DNA from: JAPLJQ01 sp037143735
GTDB taxonomy: Bacteria; Desulfobacterota; Syntrophia; Syntrophales; UBA2185
DNA: 33,028 nucleotides
Direction of reading: 5' to 3'
Assembly (NCBI GenBank): GCA_037143735.1
Contig: JBAWYD010000012.1
Span: 1-33,028 of the forward strand
Every line of letters begins with the position of its first letter. Position 1 is the first letter of the stretch. The position numbers were made by a program, and so were the translations under genes. This document shows positions 7,662 through 16,078 of the stretch, in pieces. The notes beneath the pieces were generated by a model. That model had not been told where the DNA came from. It worked only from the letters and a program-made list of their open reading frames with translations, and did no database searches.

Positions 7662-7678
7662 AGAAGGGAAGGTAGATC

Positions 7679-10198
7679 ATGTTTGCTTCCATACTCGGGA
7701 AGGTCATAGGCACCAGGAATGACAGGGAATTGAAGCGTTATGCTCTCGTTCTGGATGACATTAATGCACTTGAGCCGCAGATAATGGCCCTCAGTGATCA
7801 TGAGCTAAAAGCAAAAACGCCATATTTTAAAGAAAAACTTGATAACGGTGCAGAGCTCGATGATATTCTCGCAGAGGCTTTTGCCGTTGTCAGGGAAGTG
7901 TCCAGAAGGACTCTTTTGATGAGGCCTTTTGATGTGCAGATCATCGGGGGGCTTGTCCTTCATGAAGGAAGAATTGCCGAGATGAAAACCGGTGAAGGCA
8001 AGACCCTGGCGGCGACCATGCCGATGTATGTGAATGCCCTGACCGGAGAGGGAACCCATGTGGTGACGGTCAATGATTATCTGGCAAAGAGAGACGCGCA
8101 ATGGATGGGGCCGATTTACAAGTTTTTAGGCCTTTCCGTAGGCGTGATCGTCCATGGAATGGATGATGACGAGCGAAGAGAAGCATACCATTCGGACATC
8201 ACGTATGGCACCAATAACGAGTTCGGTTTTGATTATCTCCGGGATAATATGAAGTTCAGCCTGGAACATTATGTACAGCGGGAATTCAATTATGCCATTG
8301 TGGACGAAGTTGACAGCATTCTCGTTGATGAGGCAAGGACGCCTCTGATCATATCCGGTCCGTCGGAGGAATCCACAGATAAATACTATCGCATTAACCA
8401 GATCATACCGAGAATCAGGAAGGACAAGGACTACACCATTGAAGAAAAAAGCCGGACCGTGGTTCTGACGGAAGAAGGCGTGACAAGGGTTGAAGGCTAT
8501 CTTAAAGTCCAGAACCTGTTCGAGCCCAAAAACATAGAGATTCTCCATCATGTAAACCAGGCACTTAAAGCCCACACCCTTTTCAGGCGGGATGTCGACT
8601 ACCTGGTGAAAGATGGCCAGGTCATAATTGTTGACGAGTTTACGGGAAGGGTCATGCCGGGAAGACGGTACAGTGACGGTTTGCATCAGGCCCTCGAAGC
8701 AAAGGAAAAGGTGAAGATTGAACAGGAAAACCAGACACTTGCCTCCATCACCTTTCAAAATTACTTTAGAATGTATAAAAAACTTGCGGGAATGACGGGA
8801 ACGGCCGATACGGAAGCCGCCGAATTCAACAAGATCTATAACCTGGATGTCGTTGTCATGCCCACCAATATGCCAATGATCAGAACGGATCATCCCGACG
8901 TCATCTATAAAACGGAAGTTGAAAAAATCAATGCGGCCATCGAGGAGATCAGGGCGTTGAACAGGGAAAAGAGGCCCGTTCTCGTCGGTACCATATCCAT
9001 CGAAAAGTCCGAGCTGCTTAGCAAATATCTGTCCAGGACGGGAATAAAACACCATGTCCTGAATGCAAAAAATCATGAAAAAGAAGCGGAGATTGTCGCG
9101 CAGGCGGGTCAGCCCGGGATGGTAACCATTTCAACCAATATGGCAGGCCGCGGGACGGATATAAAGCTTGGAGAAGGGGTGGCTGAACTTGGCGGCCTCC
9201 ATATCCTTGGGACAGAGCGGCATGAAAGCCGCCGTATAGACAATCAGCTCAGAGGGCGTTCGGGGCGTCAGGGCGACATGGGCTCATCGAGATTCTATCT
9301 TTCCCTCGAAGACGATCTTCTCCGGATATTCGGAGCAGAGAGAATATCGTCTATTATGGACCGTGTAGGAATGGAAGAGAACGAGCCCATCGAGCATAAG
9401 CTCATCTCGAAAGCCATCGAAAACGCACAAAAACGAGTTGAAGGACATAATTTCGATATCAGAAAACATCTCCTTGAGTATGACGATGTGATGAACAGGC
9501 AAAGGCAGGTGATTTACGAACAGCGGAAAAAAGTCCTTAAGGGAGAGGAGTTATGGTCTGATATTGAAGAGATGATTGAAGAAATTGTCGGGGATATGAT
9601 TGAAAGCTGTATCGACGAAAAAGCCCATCCTGAGGATTGGAATCTCAAGGGATTGGATGACATGGTTTTCAAGCATTTTTCTCTGAGATTAAACCTCTCT
9701 GAATCGGGAAGGGATGCAGGCAGGGATGATATCGAGGAAATGATCGTTTCCCGCGTGAAGACCCATCTGAAAAACAAAGAACGGGAATTCGGAACGCCCC
9801 TTATGGATTACCTCATGAAGATGATCATGCTTCAGTCAATTGATACGCATTGGAAGGATCATTTGCTGGGCATGGATCATCTGAAGGAGGGTATCGGTCT
9901 TCGGGGGTATGGTCAGAAGGATCCCATCAGAGAATATCAAAAAGAAGGTTATGACATGATGATGGAAATGATCCATCGTATCAAGGAAGATTCCCTTGAA
10001 AAACTATGCCTGGTACGAGTACAACGCGAACAGGATATCGAAGAGATGATAGAACAAACCCCTCAGGACTATGTTCTGAGCAGGGGAGAGGACAGTTCGT
10101 CGCAAACACCGGTGAAGAAGGAAGTAAAAAAAATAGGCCGCAATGATCCCTGTTCGTGCGGGAGCGGGAGGAAATACAAGAAGTGCTGTGGACAATAG
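7679..10198 (+). CDS. secA: Preprotein translocase ATPase SecA
   Basis: An 839-residue SecA, the motor that drives preproteins through SecYEG. Walker A is at 102-109 (MKTGEGKT, K108), the DEVDSILVDEARTPL block lies in NBD1, the FTGR-rich region opens the preprotein-crosslinking-to-NBD2 part, and NBD2 carries the TNMAGRGTDIKLG and QLRGRSGRQGD motifs. The helical scaffold contains the HWKDHL and GYGQKDP blocks. The protein ends in a zinc-binding tail with C825, C827, C836 and C837, the site for SecB and lipids in other species. It is intact. A GAAGGGAAGGT ribosome site precedes the ATG. It follows a terminator by a few bases without a clear promoter of its own, and argJ starts 13 bases downstream. 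Confidence 0.98.
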   Translation: MFASILGKVIGTRNDRELKRYALVLDDINALEPQIMALSDHELKAKTPYFKEKLDNGAELDDILAEAFAVVREVSRRTLLMRPFDVQIIGGLVLHEGRIAEMKTGEGKTLAATMPMYVNALTGEGTHVVTVNDYLAKRDAQWMGPIYKFLGLSVGVIVHGMDDDERREAYHSDITYGTNNEFGFDYLRDNMKFSLEHYVQREFNYAIVDEVDSILVDEARTPLIISGPSEESTDKYYRINQIIPRIRKDKDYTIEEKSRTVVLTEEGVTRVEGYLKVQNLFEPKNIEILHHVNQALKAHTLFRRDVDYLVKDGQVIIVDEFTGRVMPGRRYSDGLHQALEAKEKVKIEQENQTLASITFQNYFRMYKKLAGMTGTADTEAAEFNKIYNLDVVVMPTNMPMIRTDHPDVIYKTEVEKINAAIEEIRALNREKRPVLVGTISIEKSELLSKYLSRTGIKHHVLNAKNHEKEAEIVAQAGQPGMVTISTNMAGRGTDIKLGEGVAELGGLHILGTERHESRRIDNQLRGRSGRQGDMGSSRFYLSLEDDLLRIFGAERISSIMDRVGMEENEPIEHKLISKAIENAQKRVEGHNFDIRKHLLEYDDVMNRQRQVIYEQRKKVLKGEELWSDIEEMIEEIVGDMIESCIDEKAHPEDWNLKGLDDMVFKHFSLRLNLSESGRDAGRDDIEEMIVSRVKTHLKNKEREFGTPLMDYLMKMIMLQSIDTHWKDHLLGMDHLKEGIGLRGYGQKDPIREYQKEGYDMMMEMIHRIKEDSLEKLCLVRVQREQDIEEMIEQTPQDYVLSRGEDSSSQTPVKKEVKKIGRNDPCSCGSGRKYKKCCGQ

Positions 10199-10211
10199 CT
10201 GAGGATTATTT

Positions 10212-11414
10212 ATGATGATACATGGAGCAGATTCATACGTTGTACCCGGCTTTGAGGCAAACGGAATTCATGCCGGGATCAAGGACAAGAATCAAAAAGA
10301 TCTTGCCCTGATATTCAGTACCGTTCCGGCAAACGTTGCCGGGGTATTTACAAAAAATTGTTTTAAGGCGGCTTCCGTCGTCATAGACCAGGAAAGGGTC
10401 AGGACGGGATCAGCCAGGGCCATACTCGTCAATAGCGGCAATGCCAATGCAGCGACAGGTACTGAAGGATATGAAGACGCAATGTTGATGGCCCGGCTTG
10501 CTGCGGAGCGTCTTCAAATCAAGGAAGAACTCGTTTTGGTTTCATCTACGGGAATTATCGGTCATCGGCTTCCCATGAAAAAAATTGAAAGTAAGATGGA
10601 CAACCTTGTGAAAGGATTGCGTAAAGAAGGTATCTGCGACGCCCAGGAAGCAATCATGACAACGGATAAATTCCCCAAGATGGCATGTCGGAAAGGAATG
10701 ATCGGCTCCAGAGAAATTACCGTATGCGGAATTGCCAAAGGAGCGGGTATGATAGAACCCAATATGGCGACGATGCTCGCCTACATCATGACCGACGCCA
10801 GCATAGAGCTGGCAGCGCTCAGGGGTGTTTTCAGGCAAGCGGTCAACCGCAGTTTCAATGCCATAACCGTAGACGGATGCATGAGCACCAATGATACAGC
10901 GATCATTATGGCAAATGGAACGGCAGGAAATTCACCGATCAAGGGGGTGTCAAAAGCCCTGTCTTGTTTTAGAGAGATGCTTTTCAGTGTGACATCGGAT
11001 ATTGCAGAGGCCATGGTGAGAGACGGAGAAGGAGCGACAAAGGTCATTGAGATCATAGTAGAAGAAGCCAGCACGAAAGGTGATGCAAATAAAATTGCCT
11101 GTGCCATTGCAAATTCCAACCTGGTTAAAACGGCCATGTTCGGCTCTGATCCCAACTGGGGGAGGATTTTGTCGGCGGCAGGCGCGGCAGGCGTATCTCT
11201 TCCCGTTAATGCTGTTCGCCTTTACCTTGGTGATGTTTCTGTTTTCGCGGATGGTCAGGGGATTTACGGCCGTGAAAGGGAACTTGCAGACATCATGGCG
11301 GGTGCATGCGTCAGGATAAGGATAAGCCTTGGCATGGGTAATAAGACGCATCGCATCCTCGCTTCCGATCTGTCGGATGAATATATCAGGATCAATGCAC
11401 ACTACCATACGTAA
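10212..11414 (+). CDS. argJ: Glutamate N-acetyltransferase / ornithine acetyltransferase ArgJ
   Basis: A 400-residue ArgJ. The family transfers the acetyl group from N-acetylornithine to glutamate, recycling acetyl in arginine synthesis, and the bifunctional forms also use acetyl-CoA. The proenzyme cleaves itself into alpha and beta chains at A186/T187 in the conserved KGAGMIEPNMATML block, where T187 becomes the nucleophile. The STGIIG oxyanion region (about 112-117) and the GSDPNWGRI block near the C-terminus are also present. Whether it is mono- or bifunctional cannot be read reliably. Two ATG codons lie in tandem at the start; the first is used here with GAGG upstream. No other arginine gene is nearby. 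Confidence 0.96.
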   Translation: MMIHGADSYVVPGFEANGIHAGIKDKNQKDLALIFSTVPANVAGVFTKNCFKAASVVIDQERVRTGSARAILVNSGNANAATGTEGYEDAMLMARLAAERLQIKEELVLVSSTGIIGHRLPMKKIESKMDNLVKGLRKEGICDAQEAIMTTDKFPKMACRKGMIGSREITVCGIAKGAGMIEPNMATMLAYIMTDASIELAALRGVFRQAVNRSFNAITVDGCMSTNDTAIIMANGTAGNSPIKGVSKALSCFREMLFSVTSDIAEAMVRDGEGATKVIEIIVEEASTKGDANKIACAIANSNLVKTAMFGSDPNWGRILSAAGAAGVSLPVNAVRLYLGDVSVFADGQGIYGRERELADIMAGACVRIRISLGMGNKTHRILASDLSDEYIRINAHYHT

Positions 11415-11463
11415 TAAAATCCTTTTTCGCTTGATAATTTAGAATCTTTGTGTTATTTGCCAG

Positions 11464-11570
11464 CGGATTTCACACATCCTCGGATTGGCGGCGTGTTGCC
11501 CGGAATGATCCGGGTTCTCCGTTCAAAGCGAAGAGGGTGGAGGGAAAAAACACATTTAAGGAGAGAAGTA
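11464..11570 (+). promoter_or_regulatory. Candidate structured leader of rpsB
   Basis: The 156-base gap before rpsB holds a perfect hairpin CCCGG-AATGAT-CCGGG (11499-11514), two direct copies of CGGATT (11464 and 11481) and a strong GGAG site before the ATG. No T tract follows the hairpin, so it is not an intrinsic terminator. A TAGAAT element at 11440-11445 could be a -10 box, but I see no good -35. S2 represses its own operon through the leader in E. coli; a similar role here is inference. Confidence 0.35.
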
Positions 11571-12413
11571 ATGGCAAGTATATCCATGAAATTGTTACTT
11601 GAAGCAGGAGTCCACTTCGGTCATCAGACAAACAAGTGGAATCCCAAAATGAAAACCTATATCTTCGGCGCAAGAAACGGCATTTACATTATCGACCTTC
11701 AGCAGACGGTGGGAATGTTCCAGACGGCGTATCATTTTGTCGTTGAAATGGTTTCCGGCGGCAGAGAGATTCTCTTTGTGGGGACGAAGAAGCAATCCCA
11801 GGAAGCCATCAAGGAAGAAGCGGAACGCTGCGGCATGCCTTTTGTCAATCAGCGCTGGCTTGGCGGAATGCTGACGAACTTCAGCACGATCAACAAAAGC
11901 ATCCAACGATTGAACACCCTTGACAAAATGTTTACAGATGAAAGCGTCAGGGCATTTCCGAAAAAAGAAGTGATGAAGCTCCAGAAGGAAATGGACAAAC
12001 TGGAAAAAGTATTGGGAGGCATCAGGGCGATTAGAGGGCTTCCGGGAGGTTTGTTCGTTGTCGATCCGAAGAGAGAAAGCATTGCCGTTCACGAGGCAAG
12101 AAAGTTGAAGATACCGATCGTAGCCATTGTAGACTCAAATTGTGATCCGGATGATATTGATTATGTCATTCCTGGTAATGATGATGCCATAAGGGCCATT
12201 AAATTGTTCTCTTCAAAGATTGCGGATGCCGTTACCGAGGGGAAGAAACGGTTTGAAGAGAAAATTCAGGCAGATACAGACAAAGAGACACAGTCTGAGA
12301 GGCTTGAACAAAGAGAAGATGGAGAATCTGATATACCCGAAAGCATTGAGACAAAAGACGGAGTAGCCGGATTTGATGAAATGCCCGATAACACGATACG
12401 GCGTCAAGAATGA
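11571..12413 (+). CDS. rpsB: Small ribosomal subunit protein S2
   Basis: A 280-residue S2 protein, needed for 30S assembly and binding near S1. The family blocks LLEAGVHFGHQTNKWNPKM, GTKKQSQEAI, NQRWLGGMLTNF and IVDSNCDPDDIDYVIPGND are present. The start at 11571 is supported by AAGGAGAG immediately upstream and by the standard S2 beginning; an open upstream extension of 41 codons does not resemble S2. The last 40 or so residues form a charged, low-complexity tail (ETQSERLEQREDGESD) longer than in E. coli. It is first in the rpsB-tsf-pyrH-frr cluster conserved across bacteria. Confidence 0.97.
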   Translation: MASISMKLLLEAGVHFGHQTNKWNPKMKTYIFGARNGIYIIDLQQTVGMFQTAYHFVVEMVSGGREILFVGTKKQSQEAIKEEAERCGMPFVNQRWLGGMLTNFSTINKSIQRLNTLDKMFTDESVRAFPKKEVMKLQKEMDKLEKVLGGIRAIRGLPGGLFVVDPKRESIAVHEARKLKIPIVAIVDSNCDPDDIDYVIPGNDDAIRAIKLFSSKIADAVTEGKKRFEEKIQADTDKETQSERLEQREDGESDIPESIETKDGVAGFDEMPDNTIRRQE

Positions 12414-12435
12414 ATAGATGGGGGAGGTAGGTACG

Positions 12436-13029
12436 TTGAACATAACATCGGCTATGGTAAAAGAACTGAGGGTAAAAACGGGAGCGGGGATGATGGACTG
12501 CAAGGAAGCCCTGACGGCTTCCGGTGGTGATTTTGAAAAAGCTATAGATTATTTAAGAAAAAAGGGTATGTCGGCAGCCACAAAGAGATCATCAAAAGCA
12601 GCAAAAGACGGTGTCGTTGCCTCGTATATTCACATGGGAGGGAAGATCGGCGTCCTGGTTGAAGTAAATTGCGAAACGGACTTTGTTGCAAAAACGGATG
12701 ATTTCCAACGTTTTGCAAAAGACCTCACCATGCATATCGCTGCCGCAAATCCGCTTTTTGTGAGGCCTGACGAGATTCCGGAAGAGGTTATTGAAAGAGA
12801 AAAGGAGATTTTCCGGAGTCAGGCACTCGCGGAGAAAAAACCGGAAAAGATATGGGAAAAGATCATTGAGGGAAAATTGAAGAAATATTACGAAGACGTT
12901 TGTCTCGTTAATCAGAAATTTATCAGGGATACGGATATCTCTATTGAAACACTGGTTAACAATATGATTGCCAAGACGGGTGAGAATGTCGTCATCCGGA
13001 GATTCGTCAGATATCAGTTAGGGGAGTAA
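12436..13029 (+). CDS. tsf: Translation elongation factor Ts (short form)
   Basis: EF-Ts, the nucleotide exchange factor for EF-Tu. The N-terminal UBA-like domain carries VKELRVKTGAGMMDCKEAL, and the core carries VEVNCETDFVAKTDDF. At 197 residues it matches the short Thermus-like form, not the roughly 280-residue E. coli form: one of the two core subdomains and the coiled-coil region are reduced. I chose TTG at 12436 because GGAGGT lies seven bases upstream and the protein then starts MNITSAMVKELR, as EF-Ts proteins do; an ATG at 12418 would add six residues and place the ribosome site inside the gene. Confidence 0.95.
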   Translation: MNITSAMVKELRVKTGAGMMDCKEALTASGGDFEKAIDYLRKKGMSAATKRSSKAAKDGVVASYIHMGGKIGVLVEVNCETDFVAKTDDFQRFAKDLTMHIAAANPLFVRPDEIPEEVIEREKEIFRSQALAEKKPEKIWEKIIEGKLKKYYEDVCLVNQKFIRDTDISIETLVNNMIAKTGENVVIRRFVRYQLGE

Positions 13030-13046
13030 GGGTCATAACATAATCC

Positions 13047-13763
13047 ATGGATCAGGCCGTATATAAAAGGGTACTTTTAAAATTGAGCGGTGAAGCCCTG
13101 CTGGGTAAATCATCATTTGGGATTGATCCCGATACGGTCACTGAGATTTCAAGAGAAATAAAAGAAATTTCAGATCTGGGGGTGCAGTTGGGAATTGTTG
13201 TAGGGGGGGGTAATATCTTCCGTGGATTTGAAGCCAGTGCCAGGGGAATGGATAGAACCTCGGCTGATTATATGGGCATGCTCGCAACGGTTATAAACAG
13301 TCTTGCCCTGCAAAGCGGCCTTGAGGGGTTTGACATCATTACGAGGGTTCAATCGGCAATAGAAATGAAAGAAGTTGCCGAGCCTTTTATTAAAAGAAGG
13401 GCTGTCCGTCACCTGGAAAAAGGAAGAGTCGTTATATTTGCAGGCGGAACAGGCAATCCCTATTTTACGACAGACACAGCTGCTTCTTTAAGGGCCATAG
13501 AAATCAAGGCGGATGTCATTATAAAAGCGACGAAGGTTGACGGCGTCTATGACAAGGATCCCGTGATACACACCGATGCAAAGATGTATGATTATATCAG
13601 TTATACCGATGTGCTGGCAAAAAACCTTAAAGTAATGGATGCGACGGCGATTTCATTGTGCAGAGACAATCATCTGCCGATTATCGTATTTAATCTGAAC
13701 AGAAGGGGAAACATACGACGCGTGATTTGCGGACAACCAGTGGGCACTGTTGTGAAGGGTTAA
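13047..13763 (+). CDS. pyrH: UMP kinase
   Basis: A 238-residue bacterial UMP kinase of the amino-acid-kinase fold, which phosphorylates UMP to UDP and is a hexamer allosterically regulated by GTP and UTP in other species. Visible motifs are KLSGEALLG near the N-terminus, VVGGGNIFRG, the TTDTAASLRA block, KVDGVYDKDP and ISLCRDNHLPI. The GGGN motif is encoded in part by a run of eight G residues (13203-13210). It follows tsf by 17 bases and precedes frr by 4, consistent with one transcript. The recognisable ribosome site is weak (GGGGAG at the tsf stop). Confidence 0.97.
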   Translation: MDQAVYKRVLLKLSGEALLGKSSFGIDPDTVTEISREIKEISDLGVQLGIVVGGGNIFRGFEASARGMDRTSADYMGMLATVINSLALQSGLEGFDIITRVQSAIEMKEVAEPFIKRRAVRHLEKGRVVIFAGGTGNPYFTTDTAASLRAIEIKADVIIKATKVDGVYDKDPVIHTDAKMYDYISYTDVLAKNLKVMDATAISLCRDNHLPIIVFNLNRRGNIRRVICGQPVGTVVKG

Positions 13764-13767
13764 AGCA

Positions 13768-14325
13768 ATGAAAGATGTGATATTCGCAGAACTCAGGGAA
13801 AATATGGAAAAGGGGCTTCGCACTCTGGAGAAGTCTTTTAGCAAGGTCAGGACTGGACGGGCGTCACTGGCCCTTCTCGATGGTATCAAGATGGAATATT
13901 ATGGCGTTCCGACACCACTGAATCAGGTAGCCACCCTTTCCATACCGGAAAGTCGCACCATCAGTATTTCGCCATGGGACACCAGTATCATTGGCAGCAT
14001 TGAAAAAGCCATTCAGAAATCTGAGTTGGGATTGATGCCCGTCAATGATGGAAAATTGATTCGAATCAATATTCCGCCCCTGACAGAACAGCGAAGAAAA
14101 GAACTGGTCAAGGTGGTACGGAAGATGGCTGAAGAAGGTAAAATTCATCTCAGAAATTTTCGAAGAGACGCGAATGATCGGTTCAAATCACTGAAAAAAG
14201 ACAATGAAATATCGGAAGACGAGTTTTTCAATCATCAGGATGAAGTTCAGAAAGTCACGGATAAATATATTGAAAAAGCAGACACGATTCTTAGCGCCAA
14301 GGAAATAGAGATCATGGAGATATAG
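13768..14325 (+). CDS. frr: Ribosome recycling factor
   Basis: A 185-residue RRF, exactly the usual length. It splits post-termination ribosomes together with EF-G. Family blocks seen are KVRTGRASLALLDGIKMEYYGVPTPLNQVA (in two adjacent parts), PWDTSIIGSIEKAIQKS, RINIPPLTEQRRKELVK and the C-terminal helix ending in KADTILSAKEIEIME. Nothing is missing. It is the last gene before a strong terminator, closing the rpsB-tsf-pyrH-frr unit. Confidence 0.97.
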   Translation: MKDVIFAELRENMEKGLRTLEKSFSKVRTGRASLALLDGIKMEYYGVPTPLNQVATLSIPESRTISISPWDTSIIGSIEKAIQKSELGLMPVNDGKLIRINIPPLTEQRRKELVKVVRKMAEEGKIHLRNFRRDANDRFKSLKKDNEISEDEFFNHQDEVQKVTDKYIEKADTILSAKEIEIMEI

Positions 14326-14355
14326 TGATGAGGCGTATTTTTCATGACATGAACG

Positions 14356-14385
14356 GGGGAGCCTTTTGGGCTCCCCATTTATTTT
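14356..14385 (+). terminator. Intrinsic terminator after frr
   Basis: GGGGAGCC (14356-14363), loop TTTTG, and GGCTCCCC (14369-14376) make a perfect 8-base-pair stem followed by ATTTATTTT. It ends the rpsB operon and separates it from uppS. The rest of the 198-base gap (14326-14523) has only a GGAGG-ATT-CCTCC hairpin at 14490-14502 and no convincing promoter. Confidence 0.85.
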
Positions 14386-14523
14386 GATAAAATAGATGAT
14401 TTATCTCACGGATTCACGGGTTATTTTCATGCGCCGTTGAAAGTCGGTTCACAATATGTTAGGGTTGAAGACAATCGCAGAAATACTTTGGAGGATTCCT
14501 CCTGAAAAGACGGAAAGGCTAAG

Positions 14524-15261
14524 TTGAAGGACCTGAATTTAAAGAACTTGCCAGGGCATATCGCCATCATTATGGACGGCAATGGCAGATGGGCAGAAAA
14601 GCATATGCTTGGAAGAATAACCGGGCATAAGAAGGGGGCCCGGTCTGTCCGGGTTACGGTAAAGGCCTGTCGGGAAATCGGGATACGATATCTCACGCTG
14701 TATGCCTTTTCTGTGGAAAACTGGTTTCGGCCTTCAGATGAAGTCGGCGCTTTGATGGAATTATTGGAAACATATCTTAGATTAGAACTTCCCGGATTGA
14801 TCAAGAACGACATACGGTTGACGTCAATCGGTGATATAGAGGCATTGAGCGGACCCGTCCGGGAAATACTCGGAGATGCCATGGAAAAGACGGCAGGCAA
14901 CAAAGGAATGGTTCTCAATCTTGCCTTGAGCTACGGAGGAAGAGATGAAATCGTTCACGCAGTAAAAAAGATTCTGAAGGACTGCCAGGATGGAATCCTC
15001 CGCCCCCATGATGTTTCTAAAGACGTTTTATCACGTTATCTATACACATGCGGTCTGCCCGATCCGGACCTCCTGATAAGAACAAGCGGTGAATATCGAT
15101 TGAGTAATTTCCTGTTGTGGCAGTCCGCATACACGGAATTTTATTTTACAGATGTCTTATGGCCTGATTTTCGGAGGAAGCATCTTGTTGATGCCATTGT
15201 CGACTTTCAAAAGAGAGAAAGGAGATTCGGTTTGACAAGCGGGCAGCTTCAGAGGGATTGA
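14524..15261 (+). CDS. uppS: Isoprenyl (undecaprenyl) diphosphate synthase
   Basis: A 245-residue cis-prenyltransferase that extends farnesyl diphosphate to undecaprenyl diphosphate, the lipid carrier for cell wall building. The catalytic D18 lies in IIMDGNGRWA, and the GHKKG, TLYAFSVENWFRP and RTSGEYRLSNFLLWQSA blocks are intact. The TTG start is chosen because GGAAAGG lies just upstream and the family start at about residue 10 (LPGHIAIIMDGNGRW) fits. It begins a tightly packed run of uppS-cdsA-dxr-rseP-tsaB. A hairpin containing GGAGG lies about 20 bases before the start. Confidence 0.96.
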   Translation: MKDLNLKNLPGHIAIIMDGNGRWAEKHMLGRITGHKKGARSVRVTVKACREIGIRYLTLYAFSVENWFRPSDEVGALMELLETYLRLELPGLIKNDIRLTSIGDIEALSGPVREILGDAMEKTAGNKGMVLNLALSYGGRDEIVHAVKKILKDCQDGILRPHDVSKDVLSRYLYTCGLPDPDLLIRTSGEYRLSNFLLWQSAYTEFYFTDVLWPDFRRKHLVDAIVDFQKRERRFGLTSGQLQRD

Positions 15262-15271
15262 GTAGAAAGGG

Positions 15272-16078
15272 ATGAACCCTCATATCAAAAGGTGGATCAC
15301 AGGAATAATCGCGGCTCCGCTGCTCTTTCTAATTATATGGTATGGTTCCGAGGAAGTGTTTGCGGCGTTTATCGTTCTGGTCACCCTCACAGCTTATCAC
15401 GAATACAACAGAATGGTATTTGATGCGTCGTTTTCATGGGAAAAACGGGAAGGAATGGTCATAGCCTTTGTCATCCCGCTGGTTTTTTTTACAGGTGATC
15501 TCCGCCTCATTAATGCCGTCGCCGTTTTTTCTTTATTAAGCCTCTTCATTCTTTTTCTTCTGCGCATTAAAGAAAGCTCTTTTGACATCAATTCCCTTGG
15601 CAGGGTCGTCCTGGGTGTTTTGTATATCCCATTTACAATATCTCACTTTATTCTGATAAGGCGTTCTGAAGACGGCATTCTGTGGATTTTCTTTATCATC
15701 GTTCTCGCTTTCTCCGGGGATATTGCAGCCTTTTATGTGGGAAAAACGATGGGAAAGAAAAAATTGTTTTCCCTGGTCAGTCCGGGAAAAACGGTTGAGG
15801 GGACGATTGGATTGATCGCAGGAAGCATTACGGGATGTATTCTTTTCCAGGTGTTTTTTTTTACTGCCCTTTCCCTTGCACATGCCGCTATTCTCGGATT
15901 TTTAGGAAGTATTATAGGACAGCTGGGTGATTTGTGCGAGTCAGCCATTAAGAGATCATCCGGTGTAAAGGACTCTGGTTCCATCCTACTGGGGCATGGA
16001 GGGTTGCTGGACAGATTGGATTGTCTCATCTTTATCGCACCCTTTGTATATTATTATCAGCTATTTTTGATTTCATGA
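15272..16078 (+). CDS. cdsA: Phosphatidate cytidylyltransferase
   Basis: A 268-residue integral membrane enzyme that makes CDP-diacylglycerol from phosphatidate and CTP, the branch point of phospholipid synthesis. The family signature is complete in the C-terminal part: S-A-I-K-R, then VKDSG and GHGGLLDRLD. About eight hydrophobic segments are visible. It lies between uppS (10-base gap) and dxr (ATGA overlap), the usual arrangement. It supplies substrate for pssA encoded at 19998. Confidence 0.96.
   Translation: MNPHIKRWITGIIAAPLLFLIIWYGSEEVFAAFIVLVTLTAYHEYNRMVFDASFSWEKREGMVIAFVIPLVFFTGDLRLINAVAVFSLLSLFILFLLRIKESSFDINSLGRVVLGVLYIPFTISHFILIRRSEDGILWIFFIIVLAFSGDIAAFYVGKTMGKKKLFSLVSPGKTVEGTIGLIAGSITGCILFQVFFFTALSLAHAAILGFLGSIIGQLGDLCESAIKRSSGVKDSGSILLGHGGLLDRLDCLIFIAPFVYYYQLFLIS

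Noticed and set aside
8126..9076. A 316-codon open frame on the minus strand
   Set aside because: It lies entirely opposite secA, shows no recognisable domain, and is best explained as a shadow of secA codon use.
11499..11514. Intrinsic terminator after argJ
   Set aside because: The CCCGG/CCGGG hairpin is not followed by a T tract.
11448..11570. 41-codon N-terminal extension of rpsB
   Set aside because: The canonical S2 start with a strong ribosome site is at 11571, and the extension covers the hairpin leader.
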